Below are positions 1 to 5,932 of a stretch of DNA of 7,680 nt, in pieces. Position numbers and translations under genes: made by a program. This DNA comes from Bacteroides sp. (GTDB lineage Bacteria; Bacteroidota; Bacteroidia; Bacteroidales; Bacteroidaceae). The stretch is taken from contig JAFYML010000215.1 of NCBI GenBank assembly GCA_017556595.1, forward strand, positions 1 through 7,680, read 5' to 3'. Position 1 is the first letter of the stretch; the number at the start of each line of letters is the position of its first letter. Under the pieces are notes generated by a model, which was not told the DNA's origin, did no database searches, and was given only the letters and a program-made list of their open reading frames with translations.

Positions 1-83
1 AAGCCGAACAACCAAGCGGCAAAAGCATCCTTATCAAAGGATCGAATGGCATTCGTTTGTTCAGTATTGTTGAATATTTGTAA
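1..83 (+). CDS. murF: C-terminal end of probable MurF (UDP-MurNAc-tripeptide--D-Ala-D-Ala ligase), 5' truncated
   Basis: Only the last 26 codons are in the window, read in the frame beginning at base 3 and ending with TAA at 81-83. The residues include SILIKGSNGIRLFSIVEYL, which resembles the end of MurF ligases, where a [VI]L[VIL]KGS motif is followed by a short amphipathic helix with a VVE-like core. MurF is the cytoplasmic ATP-dependent enzyme that adds D-Ala-D-Ala to the UDP-MurNAc-tripeptide in peptidoglycan precursor synthesis. The other two plus-strand frames give less protein-like sequence here. The stop lies 6 nt before the start of the ABC ATPase gene, so the two are probably co-transcribed. 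The assignment rests on a very short tail and could change with upstream sequence, for instance to another Mur ligase. Confidence 0.62.
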   Translation, partial: AEQPSGKSILIKGSNGIRLFSIVEYL

Positions 84-89
84 ACGAGA

Positions 90-749
90 ATGATACATCG
101 CATAAAATTAAATAAAGTTACTCCTAACGTATTTATCGGCTCACTTCCCGAAGGTGGGCCATCGGATATTTGGGAGAAAGAGGTAACTTTCGAGAAAGGG
201 AAATCCTACTTGATAGAGGCAGCATCGGGACGGGGAAAATCTTCGTTTTGTGCATACCTCTTCGCGCTTCGAAACGACTATCAAGGCTGCATTGAGTGGA
301 TAGACGAAAGCGGTAATCCGCTATTGCTCGACGAGAAAGGGATTGACCAACTTCGTTGTGAAGGCATCGGTATGATGTTTCAGGAACATCGTTTGTTTCC
401 CGAGCTAACTGCTATGGAAAATGTCATGCTAAAGAACGCATTAACCCACTTCACTACAGAAGAACATATCCGCCAAATGCTGATACAAATGGGGCTGCAC
501 GACCGCCTCGATGTGCCTTGCGGCAAGCTATCGTTCGGTCAGCAACAACGTGTTGCCTTTGTACGTTTGCTATGCCAACTGGCCGATTTCTTACTGCTCG
601 ACGAGCCGGTCAGCCACCTCGATATAGAGAATGCTAAAATCATGGCCGACATGCTAAGCGAGTATCAAGCAAAAAGCAATGCAGGCATCATTATTACAAG
701 CATCGGGCACCGGATGCCCTACCCATACGACCAATTGCTAAAACTATAA
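90..749 (+). CDS. ABC transporter ATP-binding protein (type VII / LolD-MacB-like), divergent motifs
   Basis: A 219-residue nucleotide-binding subunit of an ABC system, acting at the cytoplasmic face of the inner membrane. Motifs in order: Walker A at 44-52 (AASGRGKSS, with Ala where the first Gly is usual), Q-loop Gln98 in MMFQEHRLFPELTAMENV, signature at 147-151 (LSFGQ instead of LSGGQ), Walker B FLLLDEP at 167-173 with the catalytic Glu172, D-loop SHLD at 175-178, and a switch-loop His207 near the C-terminus. The Q-loop context (LFPELTAMENVM) is typical of the LolD/FtsE/MacB group of ATPases that drive mechanotransmission. Catalytic residues are all present, so it is probably an active ATPase despite the altered glycines. 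It starts 6 nt after the murF-like gene and ends 6 nt before the permease, so the ATPase and permease almost certainly form one complex. The substrate cannot be told from sequence. Confidence 0.9.
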   Translation: MIHRIKLNKVTPNVFIGSLPEGGPSDIWEKEVTFEKGKSYLIEAASGRGKSSFCAYLFALRNDYQGCIEWIDESGNPLLLDEKGIDQLRCEGIGMMFQEHRLFPELTAMENVMLKNALTHFTTEEHIRQMLIQMGLHDRLDVPCGKLSFGQQQRVAFVRLLCQLADFLLLDEPVSHLDIENAKIMADMLSEYQAKSNAGIIITSIGHRMPYPYDQLLKL

Positions 750-755
750 AGCGCT

Positions 756-1970
756 ATGAAACTACTTGTAAAACTACTTCGTAAAAATATCAACGCATGG
801 CAATTGGGAGGTTTCTTTATAGCCAACCTATTGGGAGGCATCATCATGCTATTGGCTTTCCAAGCCTATCGCGACTTTGAGCAATTTATGCATGGAGAAG
901 CCCGTAATGCAACGAGCAACTATGTTGTAATCTCCAAACCGGTATCGGCTATAAATACATTGGGCAACTTGCTCGGAGCAAAAGCGCCTTCTTTCTCTAC
1001 AAACGAAATAGAAGCTTTGAAGGAGCATCCTTCGGTGGCCGATGTAGGTGTGTTCACGGCAGCATCGTTCAATGTTAGTGGTCATTTTGCATTGGCCTCC
1101 ATTCATGTTGGTACAGAGATGTTTTTAGAGTCGGTACCCGACCGCTTTATTGATGTTGATTTCGAGCAATCGGGTATTGATTGGAAAGCAGAATTAGGTG
1201 GTGGTTTCTTGCCGATAATCGTGCCGCGTAGCTATCTAAACATCTATAATTTCGGTTTTGCATCTACAAAAGGAGCACCCCAACTATCCGATGGCATCAT
1301 TTCGTCCCTTCCCATCGAAATTCGTATTCGCGACAAGTATCGCAACACGATTACGTATGATGCACGTATTGTCGGTTTTACCGAACGACTGAATACAATC
1401 TTAGTGCCCGACAGCTTCTTACAAGCGGCCAATGCGGCCTATTCGAGCAAGGACAACAAACGTCCTTCGCGCTTGGTGGTAGAATCTACCCCATCGGCCG
1501 ATAGCCATTCGTTACTACAATACTTCACCGACCAAGGATATGTGATAGAGGGAAGTGCCGACACGCTGAAGATGAAATCGTTCGTATATGGGCTGCTGAT
1601 TGTGGTTATGCTGATAGGTACCATTATTTCATTGTTGGCCTTCTTACTGCTGATGATTAGCATCTTGTTGCTGATAGAGAAGAATAAGGAGAAATTCATT
1701 AGCTTACATTCGTTAGGCTACTCCATTAAGCAAATCAGTTTTCCCTATACGTTACTTGTGATTGTAGCCAATAGTGTGGTATGGCTAAGTGCCGCCACGA
1801 TGATTACGCTTGTTTACCCCACTCTTTCATTGTTTATCACACTCATTGCGCCCGAGTTTCAGCATGCATCCTTGCTTCCTTGTTGGTTAGTTGCTTTGTT
1901 GCTCGATTTGCTTTTCATTTGGCTACACAGAACAGTTATCGTGAAGCAAATTCGCAAGGCAACGCAATAG
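756..1970 (+). CDS. ABC transporter permease, FtsX/MacB-like four-helix topology
   Basis: A 404-residue integral membrane protein and the evident partner of the ATPase encoded just upstream. Topology read from hydrophobicity: a short basic N-terminus, one helix at about 18-38, a large extracytoplasmic domain at about 39-275, then three helices at about 276-307, 330-362 and 376-392, and a basic C-terminal tail. One helix, a large periplasmic domain and then three helices is the type VII ABC arrangement of MacB, LolC/E and FtsX. The segment EKNKEKFISLHSLGYSIKQI between helices 2 and 3 matches the position and character of the coupling helix of these permeases (in MacB, an E-R-T-x-E-I-G stretch followed by ALG). 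Such proteins move or remodel envelope substrates, or transmit force to periplasmic partners. Its place after murF suggests an envelope role, but this is inference from context. The stop codon lies 2 nt from that of the convergent VanZ-like gene. Confidence 0.87.
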   Translation: MKLLVKLLRKNINAWQLGGFFIANLLGGIIMLLAFQAYRDFEQFMHGEARNATSNYVVISKPVSAINTLGNLLGAKAPSFSTNEIEALKEHPSVADVGVFTAASFNVSGHFALASIHVGTEMFLESVPDRFIDVDFEQSGIDWKAELGGGFLPIIVPRSYLNIYNFGFASTKGAPQLSDGIISSLPIEIRIRDKYRNTITYDARIVGFTERLNTILVPDSFLQAANAAYSSKDNKRPSRLVVESTPSADSHSLLQYFTDQGYVIEGSADTLKMKSFVYGLLIVVMLIGTIISLLAFLLLMISILLLIEKNKEKFISLHSLGYSIKQISFPYTLLVIVANSVVWLSAATMITLVYPTLSLFITLIAPEFQHASLLPCWLVALLLDLLFIWLHRTVIVKQIRKATQ

Positions 1971-1972
1971 GG

Positions 1973-2353
1973 CTATTTTTTATAGAAAACTATAAAGAAA
2001 AGGGTAGCCAATAGCACACCAGCCGAATTTGCGGCAAAATCCCACCAATCGCCTCCGCGATGGGTGGTGGCATAGGCTTGTAATAATTCTATTATGCCAC
2101 TAAGCAAGATGGGACAGATTGTTGCACCTACCCAAGCATGCCACATTGGAACGCGTTCATAGCGATGAGCGCGATAAAACTCCCACCAAAGCATACCCGA
2201 CATACCTAAATACATGCATAAATGTACCAATTTGTCAAATCCCGGAAAAAGCGGCAACTCATCATCTATCTCCGGTGGACGAAAGAAAGACAAGTAAATA
2301 ACTGTGAAAATTACTAATAGCGAAAGGGGGTATCTCTTAATATGATTCAGCAT
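1973..2353 (-). CDS. VanZ-like family small membrane protein
   Basis: A 126-residue protein with about four membrane helices (about 9-24, 43-57, 72-94 and 108-124). It carries the hallmarks of the VanZ-like family: FDKLVH at 39-44 opening helix 2, an ELLQ at 89-92 following helix 3, and RGGDWWDFAANSAGVLLA at 99-116 leading into the last helix. VanZ itself gives low-level teicoplanin resistance in enterococci, but most chromosomal relatives, including the stand-alone copies in Bacteroidota, have no established function, so a resistance role should not be assumed. The start at 2353 follows an A-rich leader containing AAGGA about 13 nt upstream. A TAATTTTG element on the same strand about 29 nt before the start could be its promoter. 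The gene is convergent with the ABC permease and divergent from the sodium symporter gene. Confidence 0.85.
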   Translation of the reverse strand: MLNHIKRYPLSLLVIFTVIYLSFFRPPEIDDELPLFPGFDKLVHLCMYLGMSGMLWWEFYRAHRYERVPMWHAWVGATICPILLSGIIELLQAYATTHRGGDWWDFAANSAGVLLATLFFIVFYKK

Positions 2354-2381
2354 ATTCTTATTATTCCTTATATTTTTCCGA

Positions 2382-2389
2382 CAAAATTA
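2382..2389 (-). promoter_or_regulatory. Putative Bacteroidales -7 element for the VanZ-like gene
   Basis: On the minus strand these bases read TAATTTTG, an exact match to the Bacteroidales -7 consensus TAnnTTTG used by the primary sigma factor. Its distance from the ATG at 2353 leaves a short leader of roughly 20-25 nt. No clear TTTG -33 element is visible about 20 nt further upstream, so the promoter may be weak or activator-dependent. The call rests on sequence and position only. Confidence 0.5.
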
Positions 2390-2415
2390 GTAATCTTTCT
2401 TCTTATTTGATTACT
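2389..2415. promoter_or_regulatory. Inverted repeat between the divergent promoters (possible operator)
   Basis: A perfect 7-bp inverted repeat, AGTAATC at 2389-2395 and GATTACT at 2409-2415, with a 13-nt spacer and a centre near 2402. Each arm runs into one of the two outward-facing -7 elements, so the dyad is nearly symmetric with respect to both promoters. Centre-to-centre arm spacing of 20 bp is about two helical turns, the geometry expected for a dimeric DNA-binding protein. The region is A/T rich and 7-bp dyads can occur by chance, so operator function is a proposal. Confidence 0.35.
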
Positions 2416-2419
2416 TTTG
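2412..2419 (+). promoter_or_regulatory. Putative Bacteroidales -7 element for the NSS transporter / HhH operon
   Basis: TACTTTTG matches TAnnTTTG exactly and lies 39 nt before the ATG at 2459, which predicts a leader of about 30-35 nt. There is no good TTTG -33 element at the expected spacing; that position is occupied by the left arm of the inverted repeat. The rest of the leader is A-rich without a Shine-Dalgarno sequence, as is common in this phylum. Confidence 0.5.
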
Positions 2420-2458
2420 CCCTAAATAATAACAAACTGTAAGTAACAAAAACATTTT

Positions 2459-3823
2459 ATGACAACAGATAAGCGCGCAAATTTCGGCAGTAAATTAGGT
2501 GTAATATTAGCTTCGGCAGGTTCGGCTGTTGGTTTAGGAAACATTTGGCGATTCCCCTACGAAACGGGCGAAAATGGTGGTGCTGCCTTCATCATTATCT
2601 ATTTAGGATGTGTATTACTGATGGGTGTTCCTATTATGGTAGCCGAATTTTTGATTGGTCGTCGTTCAAGAGCCAATACTGCCGGAGCATATCAACGCTT
2701 AGCACCAGGCACTCCGTGGAAGTGGGTAGGCCGCATGGGTGTGTTAGCCGGATTCCTTATATTAAGCTACTATACCGTTGTAGCCGGTTGGACATTGGAG
2801 TTCATCTACGAAGCCGCAACCAATAGCTTTGCCGATAAGAATGCCGAAGGATTCATTGCCGCTTTCGATAGTTTTGTTGCCAATCCTTGGCGCCCACTCA
2901 TTTGGTTGGTTGCCTTTATGTTGATGACTCACTTCATTATTGTCAAAGGCGTAGAGAAAGGCATTGAAAAATCGGCCAAGATAATGATGCCGGCATTATT
3001 CATCTTGCTGATAATTCTTGCCATTTGTTCTATTTCGCTTCCCGGTTCTTCAGCCGGTATCAACTTTTTGTTTAAGCCCGACTTTAGCCAGATAAATAGT
3101 AATACTTTCCTCAGTGCAATGGGACAAGCCTTCTTCTCACTCAGCTTGGGTATGGGTTGTCTTTGTACGTATGCCTCTTACTTCAAGAACGACACACCAC
3201 TCTCCAAGGTGGCACTGAATGTAGCCACTATTGATACGCTGGTAGCAATTTTAGCCGGTATTATTATCTTCCCTGCTGCTTTTTCTGTAGGTATCAAGCC
3301 CGATGCAGGGCCAAGTTTACTTTTCATTACGTTGCCCAATGTTTTCCAACAAGCATTTGGTAGCATACCGTTGCTTGCTATCACCCTATCAATTATGTTT
3401 TACGTTTTGTTGGCGGTAGCAGCACTTACCTCTACCATATCCTTGCACGAGGTAGTTACAGCCTACCTCCACGAAGAATTCAGCATGACACGCAAGAAAG
3501 CTGCTTGTATTGTTACGACAAGTTGTATTATCTTGGGCGTTTTCTGCTCGTTGTCGTTAGGTGTAGGAAAAGAATATACCCTCTTTGGCATGACACTCTT
3601 CGACCTATTCGATTATGTCACCGCCAAGTTAATGATGCCTATCGGTGGCTTCTTGATTGCAATATTCACCGGTTGGTACCTCGACAGGAAGATTGTATGG
3701 GAAGAGATTACCAACCAAGGTAAGTTGAAGCCTATCATCTTCAAAACATTGGTATTCTTGTTGAAGTACTTCAGTCCGATAGCTATCTTACTGATTTTTA
3801 TTCACGAATTAGGGTTGCTCTAA
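2459..3823 (+). CDS. Sodium-dependent transporter, neurotransmitter:sodium symporter (NSS/SNF) family
   Basis: A 454-residue inner-membrane symporter of the LeuT fold, expected to take up an amino acid or related amine driven by Na+. The diagnostic helix 1 is at about 11-34, with its unwound centre in GSAVGLGNIWRFPY (21-34), followed by ENGGAAF at 38-44. Helix 6 contains FFSLSLGMG (225-233), the other half of the substrate and Na+ site, and helix 8 contains LTSTIS (323-328), matching the Na2-site serines and threonines of LeuT. I count 11 helices: the protein ends after FSPIAILLIFIHELGLL, with no helix 12, as in the Tyt1 type of bacterial NSS protein. An acidic residue, Asp259, opens helix 7 and could substitute for chloride as proposed for chloride-independent bacterial members; that alignment is uncertain. 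Substrate is not predictable, with aromatic or branched amino acids plausible. It probably forms an operon with the HhH gene 14 nt downstream. Confidence 0.95.
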   Translation: MTTDKRANFGSKLGVILASAGSAVGLGNIWRFPYETGENGGAAFIIIYLGCVLLMGVPIMVAEFLIGRRSRANTAGAYQRLAPGTPWKWVGRMGVLAGFLILSYYTVVAGWTLEFIYEAATNSFADKNAEGFIAAFDSFVANPWRPLIWLVAFMLMTHFIIVKGVEKGIEKSAKIMMPALFILLIILAICSISLPGSSAGINFLFKPDFSQINSNTFLSAMGQAFFSLSLGMGCLCTYASYFKNDTPLSKVALNVATIDTLVAILAGIIIFPAAFSVGIKPDAGPSLLFITLPNVFQQAFGSIPLLAITLSIMFYVLLAVAALTSTISLHEVVTAYLHEEFSMTRKKAACIVTTSCIILGVFCSLSLGVGKEYTLFGMTLFDLFDYVTAKLMMPIGGFLIAIFTGWYLDRKIVWEEITNQGKLKPIIFKTLVFLLKYFSPIAILLIFIHELGLL

Positions 3824-3837
3824 GAATTACGTAACCT

Positions 3838-4569
3838 ATGCCAAAGCATTTCCGCAATCGCCAATTCATGACACCAAGTGAGCAACGCGGCACGTTGCTC
3901 CTTGCCGGATTGGTGTGTGTAGTAATGCTTGTGGTGCTTTTTGCCATTCAACAAAAAGAAAAAGAAGTGCCACTACTGAGCGAAGTGCCCATCGATTCAT
4001 TATTTGTCGATAGTAGCGCCACAAAGAAGAGAGAATACCAACCAAGAAGAAACGTTCAATACGATTCGGTGCACTATCCAAGATATCCTAAACGCACGAA
4101 AGAAAAACCAATTGCCTTACGCGACACGACTCCCTTACTTCGTGATAGTTTTCCTCCACGACAACCCAAATACGAACCGGGTACGATGGTCAATATAAAC
4201 ACAACCGACACCACCGAGTTAAAAATGATTCCGGGCATAGGTAGCGCCATTGCCCGACTCATCGTGGGTTATCGACAACAATTGGGAGGATATAGCAGCA
4301 TTGAACAACTGAATGAAATAAACCTCGATGCAGAACGATTGCGAAGTTGGTTTGTGATAGATAGCACACAGATTGTACCAATCAACATCAACCAGGCCGG
4401 TATCAACCGATTGCGAACACACCCCTACCTCAATTTCTATCAAGCAAGGGTTATCGTTGAGCATCGTCGCAAACATGGCGACATACGCTCGTTGAAACAG
4501 CTATCACTTTACGAAGAGTTTTCCGAAACGGATTTGACACGCCTCTTGCCTTACGTTTGTTTCGAATAA
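3838..4569 (+). CDS. Membrane-anchored helix-hairpin-helix (ComEA-like) protein
   Basis: A 243-residue protein with a short basic N-terminus, one hydrophobic segment at about 19-37 (signal anchor), a polar basic and proline-rich linker at about 38-115, and two C-terminal ComEA-type helix-hairpin-helix units. The first unit (about 118-161) is canonical, with VNINTTDTTEL and hairpin PGIGSAIA. The second (about 182-243) starts ININQAGINRL but has PYLNFYQA in place of the PGIG hairpin. HhH units bind DNA backbone non-specifically. In ComEA a membrane-anchored copy receives incoming DNA during competence, but these Bacteroidota proteins are poorly characterised and no other competence gene is in the window. 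An internal start at Met11 is also possible and would shorten the cytoplasmic tail. It sits 14 nt after the sodium symporter gene, and its TAA abuts the convergent LolD stop codon with no base between. Confidence 0.85.
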   Translation: MPKHFRNRQFMTPSEQRGTLLLAGLVCVVMLVVLFAIQQKEKEVPLLSEVPIDSLFVDSSATKKREYQPRRNVQYDSVHYPRYPKRTKEKPIALRDTTPLLRDSFPPRQPKYEPGTMVNINTTDTTELKMIPGIGSAIARLIVGYRQQLGGYSSIEQLNEINLDAERLRSWFVIDSTQIVPININQAGINRLRTHPYLNFYQARVIVEHRRKHGDIRSLKQLSLYEEFSETDLTRLLPYVCFE

Positions 4570-5220
4570 TTACACGATCAAGCCATCTTTGATGTGGATG
4601 GTACGGTCGGTAAGCAAAGCCAACGATTCGTCGTGCGTAACAATAACGAAAGTTTGTCCAAGCCTATCACGCAAATCAAAGAAAAGTTGGTGTAATTCTT
4701 CTTTATTGCGTGTATCAAGACTACCCGATGGCTCGTCGGCCAATACCACCGCCGGACGATTTATCAATGCACGAGCTACCGCCACACGTTGTTTCTCACC
4801 ACCCGAAAGTTGATTAGGCTTGTGTTGTGCTCTATCCGCCAAACCTAATAGTTGAAGCATCTCTTCGGCCGAACGACGAGCATCAGCCGTACTCTTATTG
4901 GCTATCAAAGCCGGAATCATTACATTCTCCAACGCCGTAAATTCGGGAAGCAATTGATGAAATTGAAACACAAAACCAATGCGACGATTACGAAAAGCAG
5001 CAAGGTCGCGTTGATTCAAGGTGCTCACATCGGTATTATCTATGATAACCTGTCCGGCATCGGGAGCATCGAGTGTTCCCATAATTTGCAACAAAGTAGT
5101 TTTTCCGGCACCGCTAGGGCCTACAATACTTACTACTTCGCCTTTGGCAATGCTCAAATCAATGCCTCGCAACACGGGCAAGGTATCGAAACTTTTGGTG
5201 ATATTTGTCAGTTTTATCAT
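4570..5220 (-). CDS. lolD: LolD-like ABC transporter ATP-binding protein
   Basis: A 216-residue ATPase with a complete motif set: Walker [10 protein letters not shown] at 34-42, Q-loop Gln86 in [18 protein letters not shown], signature LSGGEKQ at 138-144, Walker B VVLADEP at 158-164 with Glu163, D-loop SGSLD, and switch His196. The [19 protein letters not shown] stretch is characteristic of LolD, the ATPase of LolCDE that extracts lipoproteins from the inner membrane for delivery to the outer membrane. An in-frame ATG 11 codons earlier (5253) exists, but the start at 5220 is preferred because the family begins MIKL/MIxxxNI there and because this ATG forms an ATGA overlap with the TGA of the upstream TcdA-like gene, implying translational coupling. 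No LolC/E-type permease is in the same operon here, so its membrane partner must be encoded elsewhere; the other FtsX-like permease in the window already has its own ATPase. Confidence 0.9.
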   Translation of the reverse strand: MIKLTNITKSFDTLPVLRGIDLSIAKGEVVSIVGPSGAGKTTLLQIMGTLDAPDAGQVIIDNTDVSTLNQRDLAAFRNRRIGFVFQFHQLLPEFTALENVMIPALIANKSTADARRSAEEMLQLLGLADRAQHKPNQLSGGEKQRVAVARALINRPAVVLADEPSGSLDTRNKEELHQLFFDLRDRLGQTFVIVTHDESLALLTDRTIHIKDGLIV

Positions 5221-5927
5221 AGATGCTTTATTACGTATTGCGCCAAATAGCAACCAAACACGGCCGGTAGGTAGCTAATGGTGCCGGTGGTAGATTTCTT
5301 ATTGAGTTCATCGGTCAGTATCACGGCATTTGCATCAGCTTGCTCGGTACTGAACACTACGGGTATTCTGCGTTTAATTCCCATCTTTTGCAAGCGTTTC
5401 CTTACCGCTTTACTCAATCCACAATGATAGGTATCCCACAAATCGGCATAACGAATTTGTGTAACATCACTCTTTGCACCTGCCCCCATACTGGATATAA
5501 TCTTGATGCGACGTTTCAACGATTCGGCAATCAAATGACATTTAGGCGAAAGCGTATCAATGGCATCCACCACAAAATCGTAGTGGGTAGCATCGAGCAG
5601 TTCAGGGATGGCCTCATCCTTTAAGAAAGCAGGTAATACCGTAAGCGAAAGTTGCGGATTGATATCACGAAAACGATTGGCAAGCACCTCTACTTTACTC
5701 TGACCAATCGTGGAATGTAATGCCGGTAATTGGCGATTGATGTTTGTTGGTTGCACCTCATCGGCATCGACCAACGTAAGTTTCCCAACGCCTGCTCTAC
5801 ACAACATCTCGGCGGCATATGCTCCTACACCCCCAACGCCCACAACAAGCACATGCGCTTGTGCAAGCCTATTCATCTTCTCCTCGCCCATCAGCAGGGT
5901 TGTACGTTGTTTCCACTCCATATTCAT
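5217..5927 (-). CDS. tcdA: TcdA/ThiF-family E1-like enzyme (tRNA threonylcarbamoyladenosine dehydratase)
   Basis: A 236-residue cytoplasmic E1-like adenylating enzyme. TcdA (CsdL/YgdL) uses ATP to cyclise t6A at position 37 of ANN-decoding tRNAs to ct6A. Visible features: Rossmann nucleotide loop GVGGVG at 30-35, acidic VDADEV at 53-58, TNINRQ at 61-66 with the Asn/Arg that contact ATP, Lys78 at the catalytic-lysine position of the fold, DAID at 121-124, and VFSTEQ at 191-196, which is shared with TcdA. It is shorter than Escherichia coli TcdA (268 residues), mainly at the C-terminus, and has [14 protein letters not shown] where E. coli has a Cys-containing CASGF segment. Met3 is an alternative start (5921). 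The gene begins 5 nt after the antiporter stop and overlaps the start of lolD by 4 nt, so it is the middle gene of a three-gene operon. A different ThiF/MoeB-type role is less likely because no CxxC zinc pairs are present. Confidence 0.88.
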   Translation of the reverse strand: MNMEWKQRTTLLMGEEKMNRLAQAHVLVVGVGGVGAYAAEMLCRAGVGKLTLVDADEVQPTNINRQLPALHSTIGQSKVEVLANRFRDINPQLSLTVLPAFLKDEAIPELLDATHYDFVVDAIDTLSPKCHLIAESLKRRIKIISSMGAGAKSDVTQIRYADLWDTYHCGLSKAVRKRLQKMGIKRRIPVVFSTEQADANAVILTDELNKKSTTGTISYLPAVFGCYLAQYVIKHL

Positions 5928-5932
5928 TCGGT

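Noticed and set aside
1976..1999. Hairpin TTTTTTATAG / CTATAAAGAA as an intrinsic terminator
   Set aside because: The stem is nearly all A-T with one G-U pair, has a 4-nt loop, and neither strand has a U-tract directly after it. It also lies inside the last codons of the VanZ-like gene.
1781..2014. A 77-codon plus-strand frame bridging the permease end and the VanZ-like gene
   Set aside because: It overlaps the real permease in another frame and the VanZ-like gene in antisense, and its translation looks like an out-of-frame read of membrane helices.
1973..2353. VanZ-like gene as a glycopeptide-resistance determinant
   Set aside because: No vanHAX, vanY or vanRS genes are present, and most chromosomal VanZ-like proteins have no demonstrated resistance role, so the family name alone does not support it.
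4852..5250. A 132-codon open frame on the plus strand opposite lolD and the end of tcdA
   Set aside because: It is antisense to two well-supported genes, with no start-site features and no recognisable motif.
5221..5253. Longer LolD start at 5253 adding 11 residues
   Set aside because: The extra residues ([11 protein letters not shown]) are outside the family norm and are an alternative reading of the tcdA 3' end, while the start at 5220 gives an ATGA coupling overlap and a typical LolD N-terminus.
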